From Aptenodytes patagonicus (Eukaryota; Chordata; Aves; Sphenisciformes; Spheniscidae), in the NCBI RefSeq assembly GCF_965638725.1, contig NC_134981.1, positions 43,118,849 through 43,182,848 of the forward strand: a stretch of 64,000 bases of DNA. Reading direction: 5' to 3'. Numbering within the stretch: the stretch's first letter is position 1; each line of letters begins with the position of its first letter. Position numbers and translations under genes: made by a program. This document shows positions 1 to 8,494 of this stretch, in pieces. The notes below the pieces were generated by a model that was given only the letters and a program-made list of their open reading frames with translations, searched no databases and was not told the DNA's origin.

Positions 1-1753
1 GCAGACATAGCTGTAAGTGGCACATACAGCATTTCTAGAGTCCTAAATAATGTCTTTTTTTTGTCTTTTTTTTTTTTTTTTTTTTGTGAGTGCAATAAAC
101 CTAAACCAAAGCCCCTAGTTACAACAGCCTCTGATCAAGACTGGATAGTAGCAAGATAAGATTGCAAAGGGCCTGGACCCTCTTTCTTTATTACTGCTTT
201 GTGTTAAGGACAGATGGACCCTCTGTGCATTTCTTACTCTAGTTGTGCACACTGAAAATATGCAAGGCTTACCTTTACCCTGGGAGCCTCTGCTATTTAG
301 TGTTTCTGGAAAAAAATAGTTTAGTTTATACTAGAACATTGTCCATGAAGGAACTTGCAGAAATGAATTAGTAACCCTGTGTAATCATGGCCAGAAATAT
401 CATTGTCTAGATATGTCTAGACTTAGGTAGTTATTTGTTTAGCCAGATAAAACAGCTTTCAATAATAATTATTTCTTTTAAAACTGTGATTCCAGTAACT
501 TCTTAAGAAATGTAGAATCTCTGACTTACGCTTCTCAAGATACAGCTGCAGAAGTGATTTGGTTTTGCCTTCTTCCTCTTCCCTCCCTTTCCCTTCACAA
601 AGATCATTTGCTTGAAAGCATTTGGTTACCATTTCCTTTGTTATCTCATAGAGGAAGCACACAGGAAAAGAAAGACCCACATAAAGCTTTTGATCCATGT
701 TCTGTTCTGAAGCAGGCTGTGTATTTTTTACACTGCTTTTTGCTATAAATGGGACTTCCCTAAATGTAAAGGAAGTTCTTGTTTGAATATACAATACTTT
801 TGAAAGAAAACTGGCTGGCTTACCATAATCCGTAGTGGCATCAGATGCTATAAAGCACAAGCCAAGCATCCTTGGATTTATGTGATACTGACTGAGGCTG
901 CATTTGACACTGATGTATTAGGGGACCAGGGGCTACAAGAGAAACAATAGCATTGGTTCCCTGTTCTGCTTGTCACCAGTAGGTCTTCACGTTAATTCTC
1001 AGTCGCAGCTGGTGTTGTATCTTGTTCTCCAGCTACCAAGGTAATGTTTCACGTACGAATAGGTAGAGGGATGCTGTCCAATACCTGTGGTTTTTTTGCA
1101 ATATAATTTATTTTGCAATATAATATTTAAAATGAACTTCATATTTACTTTTTAGCATTAACTTGTTTCAAGAAAAGCAGTTCTGCAGCAACCTGAATTG
1201 ATTTAATTATACCTTCTCGGCTTTCAAACATGTTTGAGAGAGACTATTTCTCTGTCAGAGAAAACTGTAATTAAAGCAGCACTATTTATTTTCATGTCCA
1301 ATTTAATCTTATTGCTAAGGCTTTGGTTTTCCTTTTTGTTTTCTGTTACTGTCCTGCCAGCCATTTAAATCCAGGAATCATTGCAGTGACTGGAAGGACA
1401 GCTGATCTTTGTTCTTTATCCTATGAATTTTGTTAGCAGACAACAGAAACCTACTTGAAGAAATCTTGCAGGAGGCGGCTTGTCTTCTTTAAGTGCTCTA
1501 GTGCTAAACAGCACTTCCTCTTGCATTCTTTGATGTCCAGGATTCACATTTGGGAGGAAAAGCAAATTAATTTTCCTCCTTCAATTTTCCCATTTTGTTT
1601 ACTAAATGTCTACTAAACTTTGAAAGACAAAAAAGACTCCTTGTCATAGATACAGGGACGCAATTAAAATTCAACATATTTAAGTGAATAGGGACTTAGT
1701 ATCTGTCACAGAAGGAACAGAAAAATCAAATACAAGAACTTGTCCTAAAGGGC
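1..1753. other. Gene-free flank
   Basis: I see no supported gene here. The DNA is AT-rich and looks single-copy, with a T tract at about 57-85. A 136-codon minus-strand open frame (459-869) has no recognisable domain and is treated as chance. The stretch lies beyond the 3' end of KCNN2. Confidence 0.6.
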
Positions 1754-2345
1754 TGTGGTGGGTTAACCTTGGCTGGCTGCCAGATGCCCACCAAGCCGCT
1801 CTCTTACTTCCTCTCCTCAGCAGGAGGGGGGGGGGGGATAAGATGGAAAAAAACCCTCGTGGGTCAAGATAAAGGCAGTTTAATAAAGAAAAGCAAAGGC
1901 AGCGTATGGAAGCAAAGAAAAGAAAAAAGATTTATTCTCTACTTCCCATCAGCAGGCAATGTCCAGCCACTTCCTGGGAAGTAGGGCTTCAGTATGCATA
2001 GCGGTTGCTCTGGAAGACAAACGTCGTAATAACAAATGCCCCCTGCTCCTCCTCCTTTCTCTTAGCTTTTATTGCTGAGCAGACGTCATATGGTATGGAA
2101 TACCCCTTTGGTCAGTTAGGGTCAGCTGTCCTGGCTATGTCCCCTCCCAAGAACTTGCCCACCCCCAGCCTACTGGGTGAGGTGGGGGAATGTTGGAGAG
2201 ACAGCCTTGATGCTGTGGGAGCACTGCTCAGCAGTAGCCAAAACACTGGTGTGTTATCAACACCTTTCTAGCTACCAATACAAAGCACAGCAGTATGAGG
2301 GCTGCTATGGGGAAAGTTAACTCCATCCCAGCCAGACCAAATATA
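1754..2345 (-). mobile_element. Solo LTR, gamma family
   Basis: Read on the minus strand this is a complete LTR. It starts near a GGCTGGGATGG block, carries an AATAAAAGCT box and a TTATTAAACTG polyadenylation region, and ends in AACCCACCACA. It resembles the gamma LTR at 28651-29245. The flanks AGGGC (1749-1753) and AGGGT (2346-2350) form a 5-bp target duplication with one mismatch. The first base pair has decayed from TG to TA, which suggests an old copy. Confidence 0.75.
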
Positions 2346-2408
2346 AGGGTGCAACCAAAGATGTTATAGTCAGCCGAACAAAATAGACAATCATCTTCAG
2401 TTCACATG

Positions 2409-2518
2409 TGTGGTGGGTTGACCTTGGCTGCCTGCCAGATGGCCACTCAGCCACTCTCTCAGTCCCCATCCTCAAAAGGACAGGGGGAGAAAATAATATG
2501 GAAAAGCTCATGGGTTGG
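2409..2518 (-). mobile_element. Beta-family LTR, first part (split by provirus A)
   Basis: The minus strand ends in GGTCAACCCACCACA, the terminal signature of the beta LTRs at 18437-20109 and 39130-39987. The element resumes at 9485 after provirus A. The whole LTR is flanked by the 5-bp duplication ACATG at 2404-2408 and 10216-10220. It is therefore a complete solo LTR (2409-10215) that was later split by an insertion. Confidence 0.85.
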
Positions 2519-3058
2519 TGTCCTGGTTTCGGCAGGGATAGAGTTAATTTCCTTTCTAGTAGCTGGTACAGTGTTTTGGATTTAGGATGAGAACAAAGTT
2601 GATAACACACCGGTGTTTTAGTTGTTGCTAGGTAATGCTTACACTAGCCAAGGACTTTTCAGCTTCCCATGCTCTACTGACTGAGGAGGCTGGAGGTGCA
2701 CAAGAAGCTGGGAGGGGGCACAGCCAAACTGGCCAAAGGGACATTCCATACCATGTGACGTCATGCTCAGTACATAAACTGGGAAAAGCTGGCCGGGGGG
2801 GCCGCTGCTCGGGGACTGGCTGGGCATCGGTCAGCGGGTGGTGAGCAATTGTGCTGTGCATCACTTGTTTTGTGTATTATTATTATTATTATCATATTAT
2901 TATTATCATTTTATTTCAATTATTAAACTGTTTTTATCTCAACCCACGAGTCTTTCTAACTTGTGCTCTTCCAATTCTCTCCCCCATCCCACCGGGTGGG
3001 GGGGAGTGAGCGAGCGGCTGCGTGGTGCTTAATTGCTGACTGAGATTAAACCACGACA
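2519..3058 (+). repeat. 5' LTR of provirus A (alpha family)
   Basis: 540 bp, TG...CA ends. U3 contains a perfect TGACGTCA and a TATA-like TACATAAA. An ATT-rich microsatellite precedes the polyadenylation signal ATTAAA at 2922-2927. The sequence after it (CAACCCACGAG, pyrimidine-rich, then a GC-rich GAGCGAGCGGCTG block) is U5. It differs from the 3' LTR at three sites and has no indel. Confidence 0.92.
2756..2778 (+). promoter_or_regulatory. CRE palindrome and TATA-like box in LTR U3
   Basis: TGACGTCA at 2756-2763 is a consensus cAMP-response element, the binding site of CREB/ATF factors. TACATAAA follows at 2771-2778, 8 bp after the CRE. The same pair recurs in the 3' LTR (CRE at 9177-9184) and in most alpha LTRs of the window. 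Promoter function is inferred. Confidence 0.7.
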
Positions 3059-3066
3059 GTCCTTTT

Positions 3067-3084
3067 TGGCGCCCAACGTGGGGC
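3067..3084 (+). promoter_or_regulatory. Primer binding site, tRNA-Lys type
   Basis: The 18 bases TGGCGCCCAACGTGGGGC lie 8 bp after the LTR end. They match the primer site used by retroviruses primed with tRNA-Lys1,2. The same site is perfect in element D (26667-26684) and has one substitution each in B and C. Confidence 0.88.
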
Positions 3085-3160
3085 ACGAAGGGTTTGAGAT
3101 AATAACAGATTAACCGGAGTGTATTAAGGAACTTATATCTGTTAATAGTTGAGGGTCACA

Positions 3161-3670
3161 ATGTTGGTTTCTCTGTTCTCGATATTGATTTGTATAATCT
3201 GCATCGCGCTCTTTTTCCTGCTGTACATGTTAAAGATTGGTGTTGGGTTTTGCAGTTTGCTGTGGTCTGCAGTGAATAGTAATGTCTCGCTTGTGAGGTT
3301 TGTTTTTAGAACATTGACCTTGACGTTTCTGTGGTATGTAAACTTCGCAATGAAGCCGTTACTGTACCATGGATACCATATCGTGGAGACAACTAGCAAT
3401 TGCAGTAACTTTTCTGAGAGTTTTTTTACAGAGGAAATACAGAATGGCAGTGTCACTACCTTCTTCTATGATGTTTCCTCCTTCATTACAGTAATTTTTC
3501 AGTATTTTGAGCATCCTTGGGCAGTTAAGATACTTCTATTAATACTTCTTGGGAATATTGTTTCGGTTTTGTCTAAAGTTGGTAAGCAATTTAAGAATAT
3601 CATCCAGAGATCTGCCCCAAGGGTGAATAATTATGAGTGGCAGGGTGTGTGGGATAAGATGGGCAAGTAA
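3161..3670 (+). CDS. Pre-gag hydrophobic ORF (ORF1), putative membrane protein
   Basis: This ORF encodes 169 residues. The start ATG at 3161 is the first ATG after the LTR, with A at -3. The protein opens with a long hydrophobic stretch (about residues 2-24), then further hydrophobic segments near residues 46-68 and 113-138, the last before a basic tail. Between them lie four N-glycosylation sequons (N-V-S, N-C-S, N-F-S, N-G-S). This pattern suggests a multi-pass or signal-anchored glycoprotein. I do not recognise the family. Damaged copies occupy the same place in B and C. The ORF ends at a TAA in the same frame as gag. It could be a separate accessory protein, or the N-terminus of a Gag made by stop-codon readthrough. 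A T7 run at 3421-3427 is the site of a frameshift in B, and a base is lost nearby in C. Confidence 0.7.
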   Translation: MLVSLFSILICIICIALFFLLYMLKIGVGFCSLLWSAVNSNVSLVRFVFRTLTLTFLWYVNFAMKPLLYHGYHIVETTSNCSNFSESFFTEEIQNGSVTTFFYDVSSFITVIFQYFEHPWAVKILLLILLGNIVSVLSKVGKQFKNIIQRSAPRVNNYEWQGVWDKMGK

Positions 3671-3675
3671 CTAGG
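3665..3675 (+). promoter_or_regulatory. Candidate readthrough stop between ORF1 and gag
   Basis: The ORF1 stop TAA (3668-3670) is followed directly by CTAGG. A stop followed by CTAG is the known context for efficient readthrough, best documented for TGA. ORF1 and gag share a frame here. The same TAACTAGG is kept in B (from 11496) and C (from 22072). Readthrough is inferred. Confidence 0.5.
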
Positions 3676-3691
3676 CCAATGGGCACCCCCA

Positions 3692-5308
3692 GTGTTTTGG
3701 AACTTCACACCTGAGCAAGTGCAGAATCCTGAAAAGTTAGTAGAATATTTGGAAAAAGTATGCTGTCACCCTGGCAACTCTAGAGAGATGCAACTCATTG
3801 CAACGTGCTGGGGCCTGGCCCATGCCTACCGAGCCCTGTTCAACACTACTCAGTACCCTCAAAGGGAAGAGAAGGTCTCTGGCTCTGACAGTAAAACGAC
3901 ACGCACTGCGGCCACTCAGACCCGGGCAACAGGCCGTGCAGCCACTCAAACCCGGGCAACACGCACTACGGCCACTCCAACCCCGGCGACAGGCTCTGCG
4001 GCCACTCAGACCCCGGCGACAGGCCCTGTGGCCACTCCAACCCCGGCGACAGGCCCTGCGGCCACTCCAACCCCAGCAACACGCCCTGTGGCTGAACCAA
4101 AGAACGAGCCTGTGCCAGTATCAGTCGCCCCTGTACACAAGAAGAAATCTTGGAAGCGGAAGTCAGCTCGTTTAGTAAGGGAGGAAGAAGCTTCTTCTAA
4201 AAGGGAACCGGAGGAAGAAGTATACGAGACAGATGACCCTAGAGAAGGACCATCACGAGAACGGGAGGAGGAAAGCCGGCCGCTGATCGGGGAGGAGGAA
4301 GAGGAAGAACTCATAAACGAGACAGTGACCACCCGATCTCTATCCCTGAGTGAGCTGCGAGATATACGAAAAGATTTCAGCCGCCGTCCAGGTGAGCATA
4401 TTGTCACCTGGCTGCTCCGATGCTGGGATAATGGGGCCAGTAGCCTGGAATTAGAGGGTAGGGAAGCCAAGCAGCTGGGATCCCTTTCTAGGGAAGGGGG
4501 CATTGACAAAGCAATTGGAAAAGGGACACGTATCCTCAGCCTTTGGAGGCGACTCTTGTCAAGCGTGAAGGAAAGGTATCCCTTTAAGGAAGATGTCATA
4601 TGTCGCCCAAGCAAGTGGGCCACCATGGAGAAGGGTATCCAGTTTCTGAGAGAATTAGCTGTGCTGGAGGTGATTTATGATGACCTGAACAATAAACAAC
4701 TATCCAAAGATCCAGACGAAGTCAAGTGCACACGACCCATGTGGCGGAAGTTTATAAGGAGCGCACCATCGTCATACGCCAATTCATTGGCAGTGATAAC
4801 CTGGAAAGATGGAGAGGAACAAACAGTGGATGAATTGGCTAGTCAACTCCGGCAATACGAGGAAAGTCTTTCTTCCTCCATCGTCTCGGCTGTGGAGAAA
4901 CTGTCCGAAAAACTGTCCCGGGAGATCCAGCAACTCAGAGAGGATAGGTCCTACTCCTCACCTGTACGGACCAGTATCTCGGCTATTAGAAGTAAGCGTT
5001 CTTTTGCTCAAGAGAGAGAATATAAAGGATACACACCACGGGGCACCCTATGGTTTTACCTGCGTGACCACGGAGAGGACATGAGGAAGTGGGATGGGAA
5101 ACCTACTGCAGCCCTAGGGGCACGGGTACGTGAATTACAAGGGAAAACAATCACAGAAAGATGTTCTTCCAGGAAAATTGCTGCTCCAGTTTCCAGCGGG
5201 CAGTTCCCCAGAGAGAGTAGAAGGGCTGATCTTACTCCTGATCTTAATGAAGAAACTTCTGACTCGTACGTACAAGAAATGAGAAATGAGTACTGTGATG
5301 AGGATTAG
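3692..5308 (+). CDS. gag: gag-like structural polyprotein of provirus A
   Basis: This is an open frame of about 538 codons between ORF1 and protease. No ATG lies near its 5' end; the first in-frame ATG is 3788 (codon 33), so the true start is uncertain and the frame is already open from 3671. An N-terminal part of about 70 residues is followed by a Thr/Ala/Pro-rich block of six 10-residue repeats (about 71-132), then a charged acidic region with runs of Glu. A probable capsid-like domain (about 210-400) includes W-L-L-R-C-W and a predicted coiled coil near 390-425. The C-terminal part is basic. I see no CCHC zinc knuckle. It ends in TAG at 5306-5308, in frame with protease. Its product would package the element's RNA into particles. 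Gag identity rests on position and composition rather than on a strong motif. Confidence 0.8.
   Translation: MFWNFTPEQVQNPEKLVEYLEKVCCHPGNSREMQLIATCWGLAHAYRALFNTTQYPQREEKVSGSDSKTTRTAATQTRATGRAATQTRATRTTATPTPATGSAATQTPATGPVATPTPATGPAATPTPATRPVAEPKNEPVPVSVAPVHKKKSWKRKSARLVREEEASSKREPEEEVYETDDPREGPSREREEESRPLIGEEEEEELINETVTTRSLSLSELRDIRKDFSRRPGEHIVTWLLRCWDNGASSLELEGREAKQLGSLSREGGIDKAIGKGTRILSLWRRLLSSVKERYPFKEDVICRPSKWATMEKGIQFLRELAVLEVIYDDLNNKQLSKDPDEVKCTRPMWRKFIRSAPSSYANSLAVITWKDGEEQTVDELASQLRQYEESLSSSIVSAVEKLSEKLSREIQQLREDRSYSSPVRTSISAIRSKRSFAQEREYKGYTPRGTLWFYLRDHGEDMRKWDGKPTAALGARVRELQGKTITERCSSRKIAAPVSSGQFPRESRRADLTPDLNEETSDSYVQEMRNEYCDED
3903..4088 (+). repeat. 30-bp tandem repeats in gag
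   Basis: Six imperfect 30-bp units of the type GCCACTCAGACCCCGGCGAC... encode a 10-residue repeat rich in Ala, Thr and Pro. Copy C has about four units at 22307-22430, so unit number differs between copies. The unit is a multiple of three and keeps the reading frame. Confidence 0.85.
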
Positions 5309-5650
5309 AGGGGCCCTGCCTCCAGCCAGGGGGAGGAAAGGGACAACCGGGTTTACTGGACTGTGTGGATTCGGTGGCCTGGCACATCAGACCCACAGAA
5401 GTATAAGGCTCTGGTAGACACCGGTGCACAGTGTACCCTAATGCCATCAAGCTATATAGGGGCAGAACCCATCTGTATTTCTGGGGTGACGGGGGGATCC
5501 CAACAGCTAACTGTATTGGAAGCCGAAGTGAGTCTAACAGGGAATGGGTGGCAGAAGCACCCCATTGTGACTGGCCCAGAGGCTCCGTGCATCCTTGGCA
5601 TAGACTGCCCCAAGAGAGGGTATTTCCAGGACCCAAAAGGGTACCGGTAG
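5309..5650 (+). CDS. pro: Retroviral aspartic protease of provirus A, cut by a nonsense codon
   Basis: The frame continues from the gag TAG (5306-5308) without an ATG, so synthesis would need stop readthrough. The catalytic D-T-G-A lies at about 5419-5430, preceded by Y-K-A-L-V, and the second conserved block I-L-G-I-D lies near 5590-5604. This is the fold of retropepsins, which dimerise and cleave Gag and Pol. After the gag stop comes a GC-rich stretch that can form a CCCTG/CAGGG hairpin. In this copy the frame ends at TAG (5648-5650), where copies B and C have TGG, so protease is severed from RT by one substitution. Confidence 0.85.
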   Translation, partial: RGPASSQGEERDNRVYWTVWIRWPGTSDPQKYKALVDTGAQCTLMPSSYIGAEPICISGVTGGSQQLTVLEAEVSLTGNGWQKHPIVTGPEAPCILGIDCPKRGYFQDPKGYR

Positions 5651-8494
5651 CCCTTTGGTATAGCTGCCTTGGAGATGGAGGAAACTAAACAGCTGTCCAC
5701 CTTGCCTGGTCTCTCGGAGGACCTCTCTGTTGTGGGGTTGCTGAAGGTCGAAGACCAACAAGTGCCAATCGCTACCACCACAGTGCACCGGCGGCAATAT
5801 CGCACCAACCGAGACTCCCTGATTCCCATTCATGAGCTGATTCGTCGACTGGAGAGCCAAGGAGTGATCAGCAAGACCCACTCACCCTTTAACAGTCCCA
5901 TATGGCCAGTGCGGAAGTCTAATGGAGAGTGGAGACTAACAGTAGACTATCGTGGCCTAAATGAAGTCACGCCACCGCTGAGTGCTGCTGTGCCAGACAT
6001 GCTAGAACTTCAATATGAATTGGAATCAAAGGCAGCCAAGTGGTATGCCACAATTGATATTGCTAATGCATTTTTCTCAATCCCTTTGGCAGCAGAGTGC
6101 AGGCCACAGTTTGCTTTCACTTGGAGGGGCGTTCAGTACACCTGGAACCGACTGCCCCAGGGGTGGAAACACAGCCCTACCATTTGCCATGGACTGATCC
6201 AGACTGCATTAGAACAGGGTGGAGCTCCAGAACACCTGCAATACATTGATGATATCATCGTGTGGGGCAACACAGCAGAAGAAGTTTTTGAAAAAGGGAA
6301 GGAAATAGTCCAAATCCTGCTGAAGGCCGGTTTTGCCATAAAACAAAGTAAGGTCAAGGGACCTGCACAGGAGATCCAGTTTTTAGGAATAAAATGGCAA
6401 GATGGACGTCGTCAGATCCCAATAGATGTGATCAACAAAATAACAGCCATGTCTCCACCAACTAGCAAAAAAGAAACACAAGCTTTCTTAGGCGTCGTGG
6501 GTTTTTGGAGAATGCACATTCCAAATTACAGTCTGATTGTAAACCCTCTCTATCAAGTGACCCGGAAGAAGAACGATTTCAAATGGGGCCCTGAGCAACG
6601 ACAAGCTTTTGAACAAATTAAACGGGAGATAGTTCATGCAGTAGCCCTGGGGCCAGTCCGGGCAGGGCAAGATGTAAAAAATGTGCTCTATACCGCAGCC
6701 GGGGAGAATGGCCCTACCTGGAGCCTCTGGCAGAAAGCACCAGGGGAGACTCGAGGTCGACCCCTAGGGTTTTGGAGTCGGGGATACAGAGGATCCGAGG
6801 CCCGCTATACTCCAACTGAAAAAGAGATATTAGCAGCATATGAAGGGGTTCGAGCTGCTTCAGAAGTGATCGGCACTGAAGCACAGCTCCTCCTGGCACC
6901 CCGACTGCCGGTGCTGGGCTGGATGTTCAGAGGGAGGGTCCCCTGTACACATCATGCAACTGATGCTACATGGAGTAAGTGGGTCGCACTAATCACACAA
7001 CGGGCTCGAATAGGAAACCCCAGTCGCCCAGGAATTCTGGAAGTGATCATGGATTGGCCAGAGGGCAAAGATTTTGGAATATTGCCAGAGGAGGAGGTAA
7101 CGCGTGCTGAAGAGGCCCCAATGTATAATGAACTACCAGAAAATGAGAAGCAATATGCCCTGTTCACTGATGGGTCCTGTCGTCTTGTGGGAAAACATCG
7201 GAGGTGGAAAGCTGCTGTATGGAGTCCTATGCGACAAGTTGTAGAAACGGCTGAAGGAGAAGGTGAATCAAGCCAATTTGCAGAAGTAAAGGCCATCCAG
7301 CTGGCTTTAGACATTGCTGATCGAGAAAAGTGGCCAGTGCTCTATCTCTATACTGACTCATGGATGGTGGCAAATGCCCTGTGGGGGTGGTTGCAGCAAT
7401 GGAAGCAGAGCAACTGGCAGCGCAGAGGCAAACCCATCTGGGCTGCCGCATTGTGGCAAGATATTGCTGCCCGGGTGGAGAACCTGGTTGTAAAAGTCCG
7501 TCACGTAGATGCTCACGTACCCAAGAGTCGGGCCACTGAAGAACATCAAAACAACCAGCAGGTGGATCAGGCTGCTAAGATTGAAGTGGCTCAGGTGGAT
7601 CTGGACTGGCAACATAAGGGTGAATTATTTCTAGCTCGGTGGGCCCATGACACCTCAGGTCACCAAGGAAGAGATGCAACATACAGATGGGCTCGTGATC
7701 GAGGGGTGGACTTGACCATGGACACTATAGCCCAGGTTATCCATGAATGCGAAACATGTGCTGCAATCAAGCAAGCCAAACGGTTAAAGCCTTTTTGGTA
7801 TGGAGGACGATGGTTGAAATATAAATATGGGGAGGCCTGGCAGATCGATTATATCACACTCCCACAAACCCGCCAAGGCAAGCGCCACGTGCTTACAATG
7901 GTGGAGGCAACCACCGGATGGCTGGAAACATATCCCGTGCCCCATGCCACTGCCCGGAACACTATCCTGGGCCTTGAAAAGCAAGTCCTATGGCGACATG
8001 GCACCCCAGAAAGAATTGAGTCAGACAATGGGACTCATTTCCGAAACAACCTCATAGACACCTGGGCCAAAGAGCACGGCATTGAGTGGGTGTATCACAT
8101 CCCCTATCATGCACCAGCTTCTGGGAAAATTGAACGATACAATGGACTGTTAAAGACTACGCTGAGAGCAATGGGTGGTGGGACATTCAAACATTGGGAT
8201 ACGCATTTAGCAAAGGCCACCTGGTTAGTCAACACTCGGGGATCTGCCAATCGAGCAGGCCCTGCCCAGTCAGAACTTTTACGTACTGTAGATGGGAATA
8301 AAGTCCCTGTAGTGCACATAAAAAATATGCTGGGGAAGACAGTCTGGGTTATTCCTGCCTCAGGCAGAGGCAGACCCATCCGTGGGATTGCTTTTGCTCA
8401 AGGACCTGGGTGCACTTGGTGGATAATGCGGAAGGATGGGGAAGTCCGATGTGTGCCTCAAGGGGATTTGATTTTGGGTGAGAATAGCCAATGA
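5651..8494 (+). CDS. pol: pol of provirus A: reverse transcriptase, RNase H, integrase
   Basis: This long open frame shares its frame with gag and protease. The first in-frame ATG is at 5669. RT: the first catalytic Asp lies in D-I-A-N-A-F-F; L-P-Q-G-W precedes a S-P-T-I-C-H block; the catalytic Y-I-D-D has its two Asp at 6248-6253. RNase H: Asp in F-T-D-G-S (7169-7171), Glu in E-V-K-A, Asp in Y-T-D-S and a late H-V-D-A-H. Integrase: an H-H-C-C zinc module ending C-E-T-C near 7760, then D (7847-7849), D (8024-8026) and E (8132-8134) as the catalytic triad. The C-terminus is rich in Gly and Trp. All key residues are present. It would copy the RNA and integrate the DNA, but in this copy it is cut off from protease by the upstream nonsense codon. 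No dUTPase domain is seen. Confidence 0.92.
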   Translation, partial: PFGIAALEMEETKQLSTLPGLSEDLSVVGLLKVEDQQVPIATTTVHRRQYRTNRDSLIPIHELIRRLESQGVISKTHSPFNSPIWPVRKSNGEWRLTVDYRGLNEVTPPLSAAVPDMLELQYELESKAAKWYATIDIANAFFSIPLAAECRPQFAFTWRGVQYTWNRLPQGWKHSPTICHGLIQTALEQGGAPEHLQYIDDIIVWGNTAEEVFEKGKEIVQILLKAGFAIKQSKVKGPAQEIQFLGIKWQDGRRQIPIDVINKITAMSPPTSKKETQAFLGVVGFWRMHIPNYSLIVNPLYQVTRKKNDFKWGPEQRQAFEQIKREIVHAVALGPVRAGQDVKNVLYTAAGENGPTWSLWQKAPGETRGRPLGFWSRGYRGSEARYTPTEKEILAAYEGVRAASEVIGTEAQLLLAPRLPVLGWMFRGRVPCTHHATDATWSKWVALITQRARIGNPSRPGILEVIMDWPEGKDFGILPEEEVTRAEEAPMYNELPENEKQYALFTDGSCRLVGKHRRWKAAVWSPMRQVVETAEGEGESSQFAEVKAIQLALDIADREKWPVLYLYTDSWMVANALWGWLQQWKQSNWQRRGKPIWAAALWQDIAARVENLVVKVRHVDAHVPKSRATEEHQNNQQVDQAAKIEVAQVDLDWQHKGELFLARWAHDTSGHQGRDATYRWARDRGVDLTMDTIAQVIHECETCAAIKQAKRLKPFWYGGRWLKYKYGEAWQIDYITLPQTRQGKRHVLTMVEATTGWLETYPVPHATARNTILGLEKQVLWRHGTPERIESDNGTHFRNNLIDTWAKEHGIEWVYHIPYHAPASGKIERYNGLLKTTLRAMGGGTFKHWDTHLAKATWLVNTRGSANRAGPAQSELLRTVDGNKVPVVHIKNMLGKTVWVIPASGRGRPIRGIAFAQGPGCTWWIMRKDGEVRCVPQGDLILGENSQ

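Noticed and set aside
459..869. 136-codon minus-strand open frame
   Set aside because: No domain, no composition bias and no splice or promoter context. Its length is possible by chance in AT-rich DNA.
2838..3032. 64-codon frame in alpha LTRs, repeated at 9259
   Set aside because: Lies over the ATT microsatellite and R-U5; repeats only because the LTR repeats.
3067..3084. tRNA-like or tRNA gene at the primer site
   Set aside because: Only 18 bases complementary to a tRNA 3' end; no cloverleaf around it. No tRNA, rRNA or CRISPR array was seen in the window.
3421..3427. Programmed frameshift at the T7 run of ORF1
   Set aside because: A reads straight through in one frame to the gag-frame stop; the B and C changes at or near this place look like ordinary indels.
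4006..4626. 206-codon antisense frame over gag and similar antisense frames over pol
   Set aside because: Shadows of a biased sense frame; each disappears or changes between copies A, B and C.
5306..5345. H-type pseudoknot after the gag TAG
   Set aside because: CCCTG/CAGGG and CCTCC/GGAGG pairs exist, but the connecting loops would be zero bases long, which is not geometrically reasonable. A simple hairpin is all I would claim.
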